Positions 44,006-52,868 of a stretch of DNA of 64,000 nucleotides are shown in pieces (within the stretch, counting starts at the first letter, position 1; each line of letters opens with the position of its first letter). The notes beneath the pieces were generated by a model. That model saw nothing but the letters and a program-made list of their open reading frames with translations, ran no database searches and was not told the DNA's origin. The position numbers and the translations under genes are program-made. The stretch comes from ZC4RG29 sp036381475. Lineage in GTDB: Bacteria > Bacteroidota > Bacteroidia > Cytophagales > Cyclobacteriaceae. Where the stretch lies: positions 12,447 through 76,446 of the forward strand of contig DASVCT010000262.1 of NCBI GenBank assembly GCA_036381475.1, given 5' to 3'.

Positions 44006-45184
44006 TTGCTCGAGCGCAAAGCACATACCCCCTTTCTGAGGGATGTATTCTTGCTGGCACTTACAACCTTCGGAGGTGCCCAGGCTCACATCGCGCATTT
44101 TCACAAAATCCTAGTCGCCCGACGGGGATATCTCACTGAGGAGGAATTGATGGAGCTAAACTCCCTGTGCCAGATCCTTCCCGGGCCCACGTCAACACAG
44201 ACGCTTACTGCCATTGGCTTTCGGCTGGGTGGTCCCAACCTGGCCTACCTTACGCTGTTGGTCTGGATGCTCCCTGCCGTCGCGTTTATGACAACGGCCG
44301 CGATATTGATGTCGGACATCCAGCAAAAGAGCTGGTCGCTGCAATTCACGCGCTTCATTCAGCCTATGGCGGTTGGCATCGTAGCCTATGGAGCATACCG
44401 CATCAGTTTGCGCACGGTGAAGTCCCGCACCGGCCTTGTCCTTATGATCCTTGCAGCCGTCTTTTCATACCTGTATCAGACCCCGTTCGTCTTTCCCGCG
44501 ATATTGCTTTGCGGCGGCCTGGCGACGGCGATGAAGTACAAGAGTCTGCCGAAAAATCACCATGAAAAGATCGTCATCTCGTGGTCAAACTTTGCGCTAT
44601 GGGGCGGCGTGTTGATATTGGCTGCTTCGCTCGGTGCGTTGACGGGCTTCCTTCCTATCCGGATATTCGAAAACTTTTATCGGAACGGAAGTCTGATCTT
44701 CGGCGGAGGTCAGGTACTCACGCCCCTGTTGTATACCGAGTTCGTGGAATACAAGAGTTATCTGACGTCGAACGAATTTCTTTCGGGATACGCGGTGGCG
44801 CAGGCGCTACCAGGCCCGGTATTTTCATTCAGCAGCTACATCGGATCACTGACGATGCGCGAGTATGGAACCGCAGGCGAGATCGTGGGTGCGCTCATGG
44901 CTGCGTTCGGAATTTTCCTTCCCGGCACGTTCCTCATCTTTTTCGTCATTCGCTTTTGGGAGGGATTGAAAAGCTACCGCGTGGTGCGCGCCTCGCTGGA
45001 GGGCATCACGGCGGCCAGCGCCGGCCTTGTGGCGGCTGCGGCCGTGATCATGTTTGAGCCGCTTGAGAACTCGGCAACTAACATAGCGTTTACGGCAGGA
45101 ACCTTTTTGCTTCTTGCCTTTACACGCATCCCGTCGCCTGTCATTATCGCTATCGGACTTACGCTCGGTTTCCTGTTGAAATAG
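44006..45184 (+). CDS. chrA: Chromate transporter, ChrA family
   Basis: 392 residues with about ten membrane helices and two CHR halves, the first beginning FLLALTTFGGAQAHIAHF with LCQILPGPTSTQ, the second around SLIFGGGQVLTPLLY with AQALPGPVFSF. These are the paired family motifs. It likely exports chromate or a related oxyanion. The start is TTG: an in-frame stop at 43994 leaves no ATG before the first helix. Confidence 0.92.
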   Translation: MLERKAHTPFLRDVFLLALTTFGGAQAHIAHFHKILVARRGYLTEEELMELNSLCQILPGPTSTQTLTAIGFRLGGPNLAYLTLLVWMLPAVAFMTTAAILMSDIQQKSWSLQFTRFIQPMAVGIVAYGAYRISLRTVKSRTGLVLMILAAVFSYLYQTPFVFPAILLCGGLATAMKYKSLPKNHHEKIVISWSNFALWGGVLILAASLGALTGFLPIRIFENFYRNGSLIFGGGQVLTPLLYTEFVEYKSYLTSNEFLSGYAVAQALPGPVFSFSSYIGSLTMREYGTAGEIVGALMAAFGIFLPGTFLIFFVIRFWEGLKSYRVVRASLEGITAASAGLVAAAAVIMFEPLENSATNIAFTAGTFLLLAFTRIPSPVIIAIGLTLGFLLK

Positions 45185-45194
45185 CCGGGCAAAT

Positions 45195-45225
45195 AAAAAA
45201 CCCCGACACCGTCGGGGTTTTTTTT
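45195..45225. terminator. Bidirectional rho-independent terminator
   Basis: The stem CCCCGAC/GTCGGGG (45201-45207 and 45211-45217, ACC loop) is flanked by A residues on the left and eight T residues on the right, so it can serve both convergent genes, chrA and tonB. Confidence 0.85.
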
Positions 45226-45250
45226 CATATTATTTCTGTCACTCAAGTCG

Positions 45251-45934
45251 CTAGTTCAGCTTGAACACGATCGGCAGCACCATTTTCTGACGCACGGGCT
45301 TTCCTCTTTGTTTCCCGGGCTTCCACTTCGGCGCACCCTTAACCACGTTGACTGCAAGTTCATCACATCCTGCGCCAATACCCTTGATGGCCTTCACGTC
45401 GGTGAGCGAACCGTCCTTCTCAACCACGAACTCTACGAACACACGTCCTTCGATACCCATGCGCCGGGCCTGAGCGGGGTATTTACCTTGCATGGCCTTG
45501 GCTACATATTCATAGAATGCGTTCATGCCGCCAATAGGAGCTGCGGTCTCTTCAACCACCAGGAAGATTTCATTGGGGTCTTCCTTTTCAACTTCCTGCG
45601 GCTGGATGGTGATCACCTCAACCTTGGTATCTTCGGTGATTTCGTTATCCATATCGATCTCGATCTCCTCCTCGATCACCGTTTCGTCAGGAACCTCAAC
45701 GATTTGTGGCTGCTGAACTTTCGGGGGTGGTGGAGGCGGCTGCTCCGTGGGAGGCACATCAATTATCTCCTCGAAGATATTGCTGTTTCGGGCGAGATCA
45801 TCCACATTGGAGTCGTCACGGACCTTGTGTTCAAAGGCAAATACGGCGATCAAAAGAGCGACCACAAGCCCAATATTGAAAAACAGCCCGGATTTCTTCG
45901 TGAGATCGGCTTTTTCGGTCTTCTTGGGTTCCAT
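45251..45934 (-). CDS. tonB: TonB family energy-transducing protein
   Basis: 227 residues: one N-terminal membrane helix (about residues 17-36), a Pro-rich and acidic periplasmic linker (EQPPPPPPKVQQP), and a C-terminal TonB domain with MGIEGRVFVEFVVEKDGSL and GAPKWKPGKQRGKPV. It passes proton-motive energy to TonB receptors such as the one at 35077. exbB and exbD are not in the window. Confidence 0.92.
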   Translation of the reverse strand: MEPKKTEKADLTKKSGLFFNIGLVVALLIAVFAFEHKVRDDSNVDDLARNSNIFEEIIDVPPTEQPPPPPPKVQQPQIVEVPDETVIEEEIEIDMDNEITEDTKVEVITIQPQEVEKEDPNEIFLVVEETAAPIGGMNAFYEYVAKAMQGKYPAQARRMGIEGRVFVEFVVEKDGSLTDVKAIKGIGAGCDELAVNVVKGAPKWKPGKQRGKPVRQKMVLPIVFKLN

Positions 45935-45961
45935 AGGTTTAGATATTTACCGATAGAATAC

Positions 45962-45969
45962 CAAAGTTA
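45962..45969 (-). promoter_or_regulatory. -7 box upstream of tonB
   Basis: On the minus strand TAACTTTG matches TAnnTTTG, 27 bases before the ATG. The nearest TTG (45996-45994) is 24 bases away, longer than usual. Confidence 0.4.
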
Positions 45970-46012
45970 GCAAATAGTCACAGTTTTGAAACACAAAAAA
46001 ACTGATTTAAGG

Positions 46013-46747
46013 CTATTTCCGTGCTCCGTAGAACAGGGTTATAAAAAGAGTGGGGAACACGGAATAGTTCCGCGCCTCAGGGACAAGTTCGATTTCGCTC
46101 GTATATGCATCCAGGAGGAACCCGGCCTCAAACCCGGTTACCTGATTCTTACTGGTGCCTAACTCGAAATTGAGGGCGGCTTTGAGATTGCCTCCGATTT
46201 TTAGCTTGGAATCGCCGATGCCTTCGAACAGTCGTCCTGTGCCATAGATTGACAGGACATCCATTCCGGGTTTATATTGCTCGTGAATAGTAAAGCCGAA
46301 GCCTCCGTCGGACGCGCGCTCCACGTAATAGGGCGCGACGATCCCCAATGTAGGCCCTGCCGCGAATACAGCCTTTATCTCAACCCCCTGTTGCGGGGCT
46401 TTCTTGAAAAGGATGAGGTCGCGTCCATACTGAAACCGGAGCGCGTACAGGTAATTGCTCTTTCCGTAAATAAAGAAATTGCCTGTGGTCGATGAATTGA
46501 CCCTTCGCTCCTGGGGATGCTTTACATTCATGACTTCCAGGCCGAAGGTTTCAAGTTGCCGCTCAGTCAGCTTGCGTGCTTTCTTGAAGACAAATCCGCC
46601 GATGAGACCACCGGATGTGTTCTTGTTAATTCCCCAGGTAAATTCTGATTGGTATTCGTAGCTGTCCTGCGTCTGCGCGTACACTGGTGTTACGAGCAGC
46701 GCCGAAAGAACGAGGGCGACGGAGCATGTACAGATTCTAGCCAACAT
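46013..46747 (-). CDS. Predicted outer-membrane barrel-like protein
   Basis: 244 residues with a signal peptide ending PVYAQ. The mature part has alternating beta-strand pattern (YLYALRFQYGRDLILF, then NYSVFPTLFITLFYGARK at the C-terminus) and ends in a basic tail after an aromatic strand, as outer-membrane proteins often do. No family is recognised with certainty. It lies 119 bases downstream of the 46-residue-repeat protein on the same strand, so the two may be co-expressed. Confidence 0.75.
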   Translation of the reverse strand: MLARICTCSVALVLSALLVTPVYAQTQDSYEYQSEFTWGINKNTSGGLIGGFVFKKARKLTERQLETFGLEVMNVKHPQERRVNSSTTGNFFIYGKSNYLYALRFQYGRDLILFKKAPQQGVEIKAVFAAGPTLGIVAPYYVERASDGGFGFTIHEQYKPGMDVLSIYGTGRLFEGIGDSKLKIGGNLKAALNFELGTSKNQVTGFEAGFLLDAYTSEIELVPEARNYSVFPTLFITLFYGARK

Positions 46748-46866
46748 ACCAAATGACTTCCTTAAAGTTATGATTTAATGCCAAACCGCAAAAGGGAAAT
46801 GATGGCCAACCTTTAATAAATGCATTTCCGTGCAACCAGGCTATTTCAGCCGGAACATCCCGGGTA

Positions 46867-49041
46867 TCAATCGTACCAGAGGCCCTCTTCCCCCTTGTCA
46901 TACCGTGGCTTGCCTACCTTTTGTTTCAGGTGCTCGGGTTGAGTGTCGTTCTTTTTGAAGGTCCGGGTCCACCATAGCCGGAAGCCGGTAAGCACGTCCT
47001 TTTCACCCTTGACGTTGTTCTTGTTGATCTTTACAAACCGGGCATCGGGATGCAGGTCACTCTTGCTAAAGAGTTTGAACTTGTTCATCCGGATGTTGCC
47101 CTGGTAGGCCGATACCCTGGCAAATGCGCGACCCGGTTCCCGCACCTTCAGCGCACCGTCCGCGCTGCTGGGGTTGCGAACATACCGGTATGCCACGGTG
47201 CGGCTTCGAATGTCCGCTACGTCAAAGGTGTTTTTTTCCGGCTTCGCCTTCTTGAGGGCATCGTCGGCTGCATTGCGATTCCGCACATAACTTCTGCCAA
47301 AGGCGGATAGCCGCACGTTGCCTTTGTAACGAAAGGCCGCAACATGCACGTCAGAAGGCGGCTTGCTTTTGATTGGCGTTTCTTTGTTATTCCACAACTT
47401 GCCGCTCACGCTTTGTCCGGCGTTGCGGGATGTAAATGGCCGGTTCCCTTTGATGTTACCCTGAAAAATCGCCTGCGTCCGAATGCTGCGCGGAGGAGCC
47501 TTTCCTACCAGCGGCATGCCGTCGTTGTTCCAATGGTCACGGCCTTTGCTTTTGCCGGCATCTTTCGACTCCATTGGTCGTTTCAAGCGCATATTTCCCT
47601 GGAAGGCACCAGCCCGCAAATCCGCGCTGGTCGCCGGCTTCCTCGGGAGCGGCTGCTCCTTGTTGTTCCACAAAATGCCGCTCTTACTCTTTCCTGCACG
47701 ACGAGGCGTCAACGGCGGACGCCACTTGACATTGCCCTGGAACGCGCCAGCGCGCAAGTCCGTCGAAGTCGGAGGCTTGCGGGAAAGCGCCCGTTCCTGG
47801 TTATTCCATAACACGCCACTGCGACTCTTGCCTGCTCTTCGTGGCGTAAGCGGTTGATGCCATTTGGCATTGCCCTGAAACGTTCCGGCGCGAAGGGTGG
47901 CTGCAGAGGGCTGGCGTCTGGGAAGGGGATTACCCTCGTTGTTCCACAATTTGCCGCTGCGGCTCTTGCCGGCGCGCCGAGGCGTAAGGGGTGTCTGCGT
48001 CTTCGAGCGGACGGTGACGCCGCCGACGCCTAAGATCCCGATGCCTGGGGCCTTACGCGGCATTGCCCTTCCCGGTCGCTTTTCGCCGGACACAGTCGCG
48101 CTTATGTACCCCGTCCCTTTGCGCCGGGAATGCATTCGGGAGTCTCCGAAGCGCGGCTGTGAGGCTTGCAAACGCATGGGCAATCTCCCTCCGGTTTGCA
48201 TCTTCGTGCGTGGATCACTCTTGCGGATCCTTCGGCCAGATATGTCGCCCTTCCAGGCTCTCGGCGTACGGATACCGGACATCAATACCTGGGCTGGTCC
48301 GCGATAGGGCCTGTCGTCGCCGACGCGCTTGCGGCCCCTGTACGGATCAGGAGGTTGAACGAGAGGCTGAGGTGGGGTTTGATAATTCTTACCCCGGGGT
48401 CGACGTCCGGCGGGGTCGGTAAGTCGGGCCTGATCGCCTCGCTTATGTTTCCGCGAGAACCGCGCGATCGGGTTGATGCTGGTATGGCGGATGTATGCGC
48501 GTGAAGCCGATCGGGGGACGACGCGTTTTTTTCCTCTTCCATAATCGCCCGGATCGCGCTGTATGGTCTTCAGATGGGCAAGCTGAGGTTTGTTGGAGTA
48601 CACGTTGCGCGCCTTCCCAGTCGCAGAACGCACGCGTACGCGACGACCGAAAACGCCGTCACTCCATGGCTTTTGGGAGTCGCGGGGACGCGTTCCCATG
48701 AGGGGCGCCACCGGCTTTCCTGCGCGATCGCCCTTCCGCCTGTTCGCGGCTGCCCGGGCAGCCTTCGGTGGAGGATAGATGGCTTCGGCGCGAGCTGCCG
48801 ACGATTTATTGCGGGTCCTTACGCGCCGGCCTGCGACGTCCCGGGTCTTGGGCCGGTCTCCCTTCTTATCTCGCGTTTTCATCCTCGTTTCGCGGAGTTT
48901 GCCACTGTTGCGCACGGGCTTATCGCCGCGTCGCTCCTGCGAATACGCTGGCGCACCCAGCAAAAAGACGACTATTGCGAGGATGGCGATCCTGACAAAC
49001 CGGCTAAAAATGGAGGCATTATGGTACCTGTGCCTGTTCAA
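46867..49041 (-). CDS. Highly basic secreted protein with five exact 46-residue repeats
   Basis: 724 residues, not recognised as a characterised family. A signal peptide (IAILAIVVFLLGAPAYSQ) leads to an Arg/Lys-rich region with recurring GRRVRTR, GRRVRVR, GRRPRGK and GRRIRKS motifs at about 71, 132, 212 and 269. Residues 351-580 are five tandem repeats of exactly 46 residues, starting at 351, 397, 443, 489 and 535, with core PLTPRRAGKS, LWNN, LRAGAFQGN. Two YVRN-(R/P)-(N/S)-x-AD segments follow at 585 and 620, then a conserved-looking tail LHPDARFVK ... YDKGEEGLWYD. The only available start is a TTG. Exported, cell-envelope or surface location is inferred from the signal peptide. Confidence 0.75.
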   Translation of the reverse strand: MNRHRYHNASIFSRFVRIAILAIVVFLLGAPAYSQERRGDKPVRNSGKLRETRMKTRDKKGDRPKTRDVAGRRVRTRNKSSAARAEAIYPPPKAARAAANRRKGDRAGKPVAPLMGTRPRDSQKPWSDGVFGRRVRVRSATGKARNVYSNKPQLAHLKTIQRDPGDYGRGKKRVVPRSASRAYIRHTSINPIARFSRKHKRGDQARLTDPAGRRPRGKNYQTPPQPLVQPPDPYRGRKRVGDDRPYRGPAQVLMSGIRTPRAWKGDISGRRIRKSDPRTKMQTGGRLPMRLQASQPRFGDSRMHSRRKGTGYISATVSGEKRPGRAMPRKAPGIGILGVGGVTVRSKTQTPLTPRRAGKSRSGKLWNNEGNPLPRRQPSAATLRAGTFQGNAKWHQPLTPRRAGKSRSGVLWNNQERALSRKPPTSTDLRAGAFQGNVKWRPPLTPRRAGKSKSGILWNNKEQPLPRKPATSADLRAGAFQGNMRLKRPMESKDAGKSKGRDHWNNDGMPLVGKAPPRSIRTQAIFQGNIKGNRPFTSRNAGQSVSGKLWNNKETPIKSKPPSDVHVAAFRYKGNVRLSAFGRSYVRNRNAADDALKKAKPEKNTFDVADIRSRTVAYRYVRNPSSADGALKVREPGRAFARVSAYQGNIRMNKFKLFSKSDLHPDARFVKINKNNVKGEKDVLTGFRLWWTRTFKKNDTQPEHLKQKVGKPRYDKGEEGLWYD
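47302..47991 (-). repeat. Five 138-bp coding repeats
   Basis: The five 46-codon units of the basic secreted protein occupy this segment with no change in length between units. The first three are most alike in protein sequence; the last two have drifted, for example MESKDAGKS and FTSRNAGQS in place of LTPRRAGKS. Confidence 0.85.
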
Positions 49042-49073
49042 AAAAATGGGAAGTAAATAACCCGCTAATTTAC

Positions 49074-51047
49074 CTAAAATTTCATCAACTCTCTGATTCC
49101 GGCCCTCAAGCGTCCTTTTGGCAGGAAGTTCTGCTCCAAAGCGGGGGCGAATGGAACAGGGGTGTCCAGCGAGGCTATGCGAAATACCGGCGCATCCAGG
49201 TGTTTAAAGCACGTTTCGGCGATCCAGGCCGCCAATTCAGCCCCTATCCCCCCTGTTAACGTATCTTCATGCAGTATCAGTACGCGGCCGGTCTTTTTCA
49301 CGGTGGCACCGACCGTTTCCTTGTCCCACGGAAGCAAGGTGCGTAAGTCGACAATTTCGGCATCGATGCCCATTGCGTCAACTGCTTCGCGCGCCCAGTG
49401 CACGCCCATCCCGTATGTGATAATGGAGATGTCGTTGCCCGGGCGATCGATCTTTGCCTTGCCGATTTCTACCGTGTAATATTCCGCCGGCACCGGCCCG
49501 TTCAAAGAGCGGTACAGATACTTATGCTCGAAGTACATCACCGGGTTGGGATCTTCGAATGCGGCGCAAAGCAAACCTTTCGCGTCGTAAGGCGTTGCCG
49601 GATACACAATCTTCAATCCGGGTGTATGAAAAAACCACGCCTCGGTGCTTTGTGAGTGAAAGGGTCCCGCGGCTGTACCCGCTCCGGTAGGCATGCGGAT
49701 CACCACGTCGGCGGACTGGCCCCATCGCCAGTGCACCTTAGCCAGATTGTTCACGATCTGGTTGAACCCTTCGGTAACGAAGTCGGCAAACTGCATCTCC
49801 ACCATGGCCTTCATTCCCTTAATGGCCAGGCCAAGTGCTGCTCCCACCACGGCAGCTTCACATAGCGGCGTGTTGCGCACCCGGTCTTCGCCAAAGCGCT
49901 TCAACAATCCATCCGTGACCTTGAAGACGCCGCCGTACGCTGCGATGTCCTGACCCATCAGCACCAGGTTCGGAAAGCGTTCCATACACTGCAGAAGTCC
50001 CTCCGATATGGCGTCAATAAACCTGCGTTCCGGATAATCGCCGTGCGGTGGATTAGTCTGAGGCGTCGCGACCGGAGCATAAACGTCGGCCAGTTCGCGT
50101 TCCGTGTCGGGTTCGATGGGTGGTTCAGAAAACGCTTTCATCGCCGACTCGATCTCATTCCGAATATTTGCACGGATGGCCGCGATCTCATCTTTTCGGG
50201 CGATCTTCGCTTTGATCAGAAAGGCCTCATAGTTTTCGATCGGGTCTTTTGTTTTCCACTCATCAAACAGCGACGCCGGCACGTATCGTGTGCCCGAAGC
50301 CTCTTCATGACCGCGCATGCGGAATGTCATGCATTCAACAAGTACCGGCGCGGGACGTTCACGGATGCGGGAGGCGAGATCGCGAATAGTCTTATATACT
50401 TCCAGGATGTTGTTGCCGTCGATGGTCATACCTTCGATGCCATACCCGGATGCTTTGGCCGCAAGAGACGAACACTTGAACTGCTGAGAATTCGGCGTTG
50501 ATAGCCCGTAGCCATTATTCTCGATAATAAAAATCGCAGGCAGATCCCAAACCGCGGCAAGGTTGACCGCTTCATGGAAGTCGCCCTCGCTCGTGCCTCC
50601 GTCGCCATTGAAGACAACCGTGACCTTATGTTCGCGCCTGATCTTGTGTGCCAGCGCGACGCCTGCGGCAACGCCGTTCTGAGGCCCGAGGTGAGAAATC
50701 ATTCCGACGATATGATGGTCGTGAGAGCCGAAATGAAAGGACCGGTCTCTCCCTTTCGTGAATCCGCCTGCGGTTCCCTGCCATTGGGCAAATAGACGCT
50801 CTAACGGCACGCCGCGGACGGTGAACACACCGAGATTTCGGTGCATGGGAAAGATGTATTCGTCGGGCTCGAGTGCGGCAGCGACGCCAACAGCGATAGC
50901 TTCCTGGCCGATGCCACTGAACCATTTGCTGATCCTGTTCTGACGGAGCAGGATGAGCATCTTTTCTTCGATCAGCCTGGGGCGAAGCAGGTGCTCGAAC
51001 AAGGCAACAAGCTCCTGGTCTGATAGTCCTTCCCGGTTGTACTCCAT
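49074..51047 (-). CDS. Fused E1 alpha-beta subunit of a 2-oxoacid dehydrogenase
   Basis: 657 residues from the ATG at 51047. Residues 1-330 are E1 alpha with the TPP motif GDGGTSEGDFHEAVN ... ENN; residues about 345-657 are E1 beta (FIDAISEGLLQCMERFPNLVL, transketolase C-terminal domain with TLLPWDKETVG). The fused form is widespread in Bacteroidota. It decarboxylates branched-chain oxo-acids or pyruvate; resemblance to 2-oxoisovalerate dehydrogenase favours the former. E2 and E3 genes are outside the window. Confidence 0.92.
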   Translation of the reverse strand: MEYNREGLSDQELVALFEHLLRPRLIEEKMLILLRQNRISKWFSGIGQEAIAVGVAAALEPDEYIFPMHRNLGVFTVRGVPLERLFAQWQGTAGGFTKGRDRSFHFGSHDHHIVGMISHLGPQNGVAAGVALAHKIRREHKVTVVFNGDGGTSEGDFHEAVNLAAVWDLPAIFIIENNGYGLSTPNSQQFKCSSLAAKASGYGIEGMTIDGNNILEVYKTIRDLASRIRERPAPVLVECMTFRMRGHEEASGTRYVPASLFDEWKTKDPIENYEAFLIKAKIARKDEIAAIRANIRNEIESAMKAFSEPPIEPDTERELADVYAPVATPQTNPPHGDYPERRFIDAISEGLLQCMERFPNLVLMGQDIAAYGGVFKVTDGLLKRFGEDRVRNTPLCEAAVVGAALGLAIKGMKAMVEMQFADFVTEGFNQIVNNLAKVHWRWGQSADVVIRMPTGAGTAAGPFHSQSTEAWFFHTPGLKIVYPATPYDAKGLLCAAFEDPNPVMYFEHKYLYRSLNGPVPAEYYTVEIGKAKIDRPGNDISIITYGMGVHWAREAVDAMGIDAEIVDLRTLLPWDKETVGATVKKTGRVLILHEDTLTGGIGAELAAWIAETCFKHLDAPVFRIASLDTPVPFAPALEQNFLPKGRLRAGIRELMKF

Positions 51048-51103
51048 GGCGCGTGACGCCGCCAATTTCACAAAATAAAGTCAAGTTGTGAGGTTGTTCT
51101 TAT

Positions 51104-51111
51104 TATTTTTG
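51104..51111 (+). promoter_or_regulatory. -7 box just before the M16 protease gene
   Basis: TATTTTTG matches TAnnTTTG and ends 6 bases before the ATG at 51118, so the mRNA leader would be 3-4 bases. TTG at 51086-51088 is a possible -33 element with a short 15-base spacer. Confidence 0.5.
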
Positions 51112-51117
51112 CCCCCT

Positions 51118-52386
51118 ATGATTCGGTATGAGGCGTTTACCCTGGACAATGGGCTGCGTGTAATCGTGCATGAGGATTCCTCAGTGGAAATCGCCGTCAT
51201 GAACATCATGTATGACGTGGGTTCGCGGGATGAACAGCCGGACAAGACAGGATTCGCCCACTTGTTCGAACATCTGATGTTTGGCGGTTCCGCTAACATT
51301 CCTTCATACGACGAACCGCTACAGCGCGTAGGTGGAGAAAGCAATGCATTCACGAACACGGATGTCACCAACTATTACCTGACGGTACCTGCTGCGAATA
51401 TCGAAACGGGATTCTGGCTTGAGAGCGATCGTATGCTGAGCCTTTCCTTCGATCCGGAAGTACTCGAAGTACAGCGAAAGGTGGTCATCGAAGAATTCAA
51501 GCAAAACTATCTCAACCAACCTTATGGCGATGTTTGGCTGAAGCTCAGACCTCTGGTGTATGACGTTCATCCTTACCAGTGGGCAACCATTGGAAAGGAT
51601 ATCAGCCATATCGCAAACGCCACGCTCGACGAAGTGAAAGATTTCTTTTACCGGTACTACGTTCCTTCCAACGCCATTCTCGTAGTGGCGGGCAAGGTAA
51701 CCGTACCGCAAGTCCGAACGCTGGCTGAAAAATGGTTCGGTCCCATCTCCGCCGGCAATCCTCCGCGCCGCGCATTGGCCCGTGAGCCCATTCAGCAGAA
51801 AGCAAAGTTCGCAGCATATACTGCTGATGTGCCGGCGGATGCGTTCTACCAGGCATTTCATATATCCGGCCGGTTCGACGATGATTTTTATGCGGCCGAC
51901 CTGGTGTCAGATGCACTCGGACGCGGTCCGTCAAGTCGCCTGTACCAACAACTCGTACGTAAGAAGGAAATGTTCACTTCGATCAGCACACATACAACCG
52001 GCTCTATCGATCCCGGTATGCTGGTGATCAGCGGAAGGGTGAGACCCGGCGTGGCGCTGGAGGACGCGCACGAGGCGGTGGAGGCCATGGTGAGCGCCGT
52101 GGCCGACAAAGGCCTCGAAGAAGAGGAACTTGAACGCGTAAAGGCTCAGGCAGAGTCGTCACTTGAGTTTGCGGAGGTTGAGGTGTTGAATCGCGCCATC
52201 AACCTGGCGTTTGCCACCTTGTCCGGCGATACGTCGGTCGTGAACAAAGAAGCGGAGCGCATTGCACGAGTCGGACCCGAAGATATTCGCCGCGTGGCCG
52301 CCAGCGTGCTTCGCGACGATAACGCGTCGGTTATGTATTATCGAAGCAATCGTGCATCGGGCGAAGCACTCAAAGAAGTGTCATGA
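51118..52386 (+). CDS. M16 zinc metallopeptidase
   Basis: 422 residues, a single pitrilysin/processing-peptidase unit. The inverted zinc motif is HLFEH (HxxEH) in FAHLFEHLMFGGS, with further conserved EFKQNYLNQPYGD. No signal peptide. I chose the ATG at 51118 because an earlier TTG-type start at 51088 precedes the promoter box. M16 proteins of this size often pair with a second, inactive one, but none lies next to it. Its stop overlaps the ispF start by four bases (ATGA). Confidence 0.9.
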   Translation: MIRYEAFTLDNGLRVIVHEDSSVEIAVMNIMYDVGSRDEQPDKTGFAHLFEHLMFGGSANIPSYDEPLQRVGGESNAFTNTDVTNYYLTVPAANIETGFWLESDRMLSLSFDPEVLEVQRKVVIEEFKQNYLNQPYGDVWLKLRPLVYDVHPYQWATIGKDISHIANATLDEVKDFFYRYYVPSNAILVVAGKVTVPQVRTLAEKWFGPISAGNPPRRALAREPIQQKAKFAAYTADVPADAFYQAFHISGRFDDDFYAADLVSDALGRGPSSRLYQQLVRKKEMFTSISTHTTGSIDPGMLVISGRVRPGVALEDAHEAVEAMVSAVADKGLEEEELERVKAQAESSLEFAEVEVLNRAINLAFATLSGDTSVVNKEAERIARVGPEDIRRVAASVLRDDNASVMYYRSNRASGEALKEVS

Positions 52387-52868
52387 AAATTCGTGTGGGC
52401 ATGGGGTTTGACGTCCACCGGCTTGAGGCGGGACGTGAATTTATTATCGGTGGAATACGCCTCGAACATTCTGGCAAAGGAGCTGTAGGCCACTCGGACG
52501 CCGATGTTCTCATTCATGCCATTTGCGATGCGCTCCTGGGTGCCGCTAATCTTCGCGACATCGGCTTTCATTTTGCGAACAACGACAGTCGCTGGAAGGA
52601 TATGGACAGCAAATACTTTCTCGGCGAAGTTGTGAAGATGCTGTCGGAGCATGGTTGGAAGGTTGGTAACGTCGACTGCACGATATGCCTGGAGCAACCC
52701 AAGATCAATCCCTACGTTGAGGCGATGCGAGAAACCCTGGCGCCTATTATGTGCGTGGAGCCGGATGCGGTTTCGATCAAGGCAACGACCAACGAGAAGC
52801 TCGGATATATCGGGCGTGAAGAGGGCGTTAGCGCATCGGCCGTAGCGTTGATCTTCCGGGAGTCCTGA
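52383..52868 (+). CDS. ispF: 2-C-methyl-D-erythritol 2,4-cyclodiphosphate synthase
   Basis: 161 residues. The family pattern GFDVHRLEAGR with zinc ligands Asp and His, and SDADVLIHAICDALLGAA, are clear. It makes the cyclic diphosphate in the non-mevalonate isoprenoid pathway. It overlaps both neighbours: ATGA with the M16 gene and TGATG with mnmD. Confidence 0.97.
   Translation: MKIRVGMGFDVHRLEAGREFIIGGIRLEHSGKGAVGHSDADVLIHAICDALLGAANLRDIGFHFANNDSRWKDMDSKYFLGEVVKMLSEHGWKVGNVDCTICLEQPKINPYVEAMRETLAPIMCVEPDAVSIKATTNEKLGYIGREEGVSASAVALIFRES

Noticed and set aside
47302..47991. CRISPR or non-coding satellite array
   Set aside because: The 138-bp units are in frame inside one protein and are conserved at the amino-acid level.
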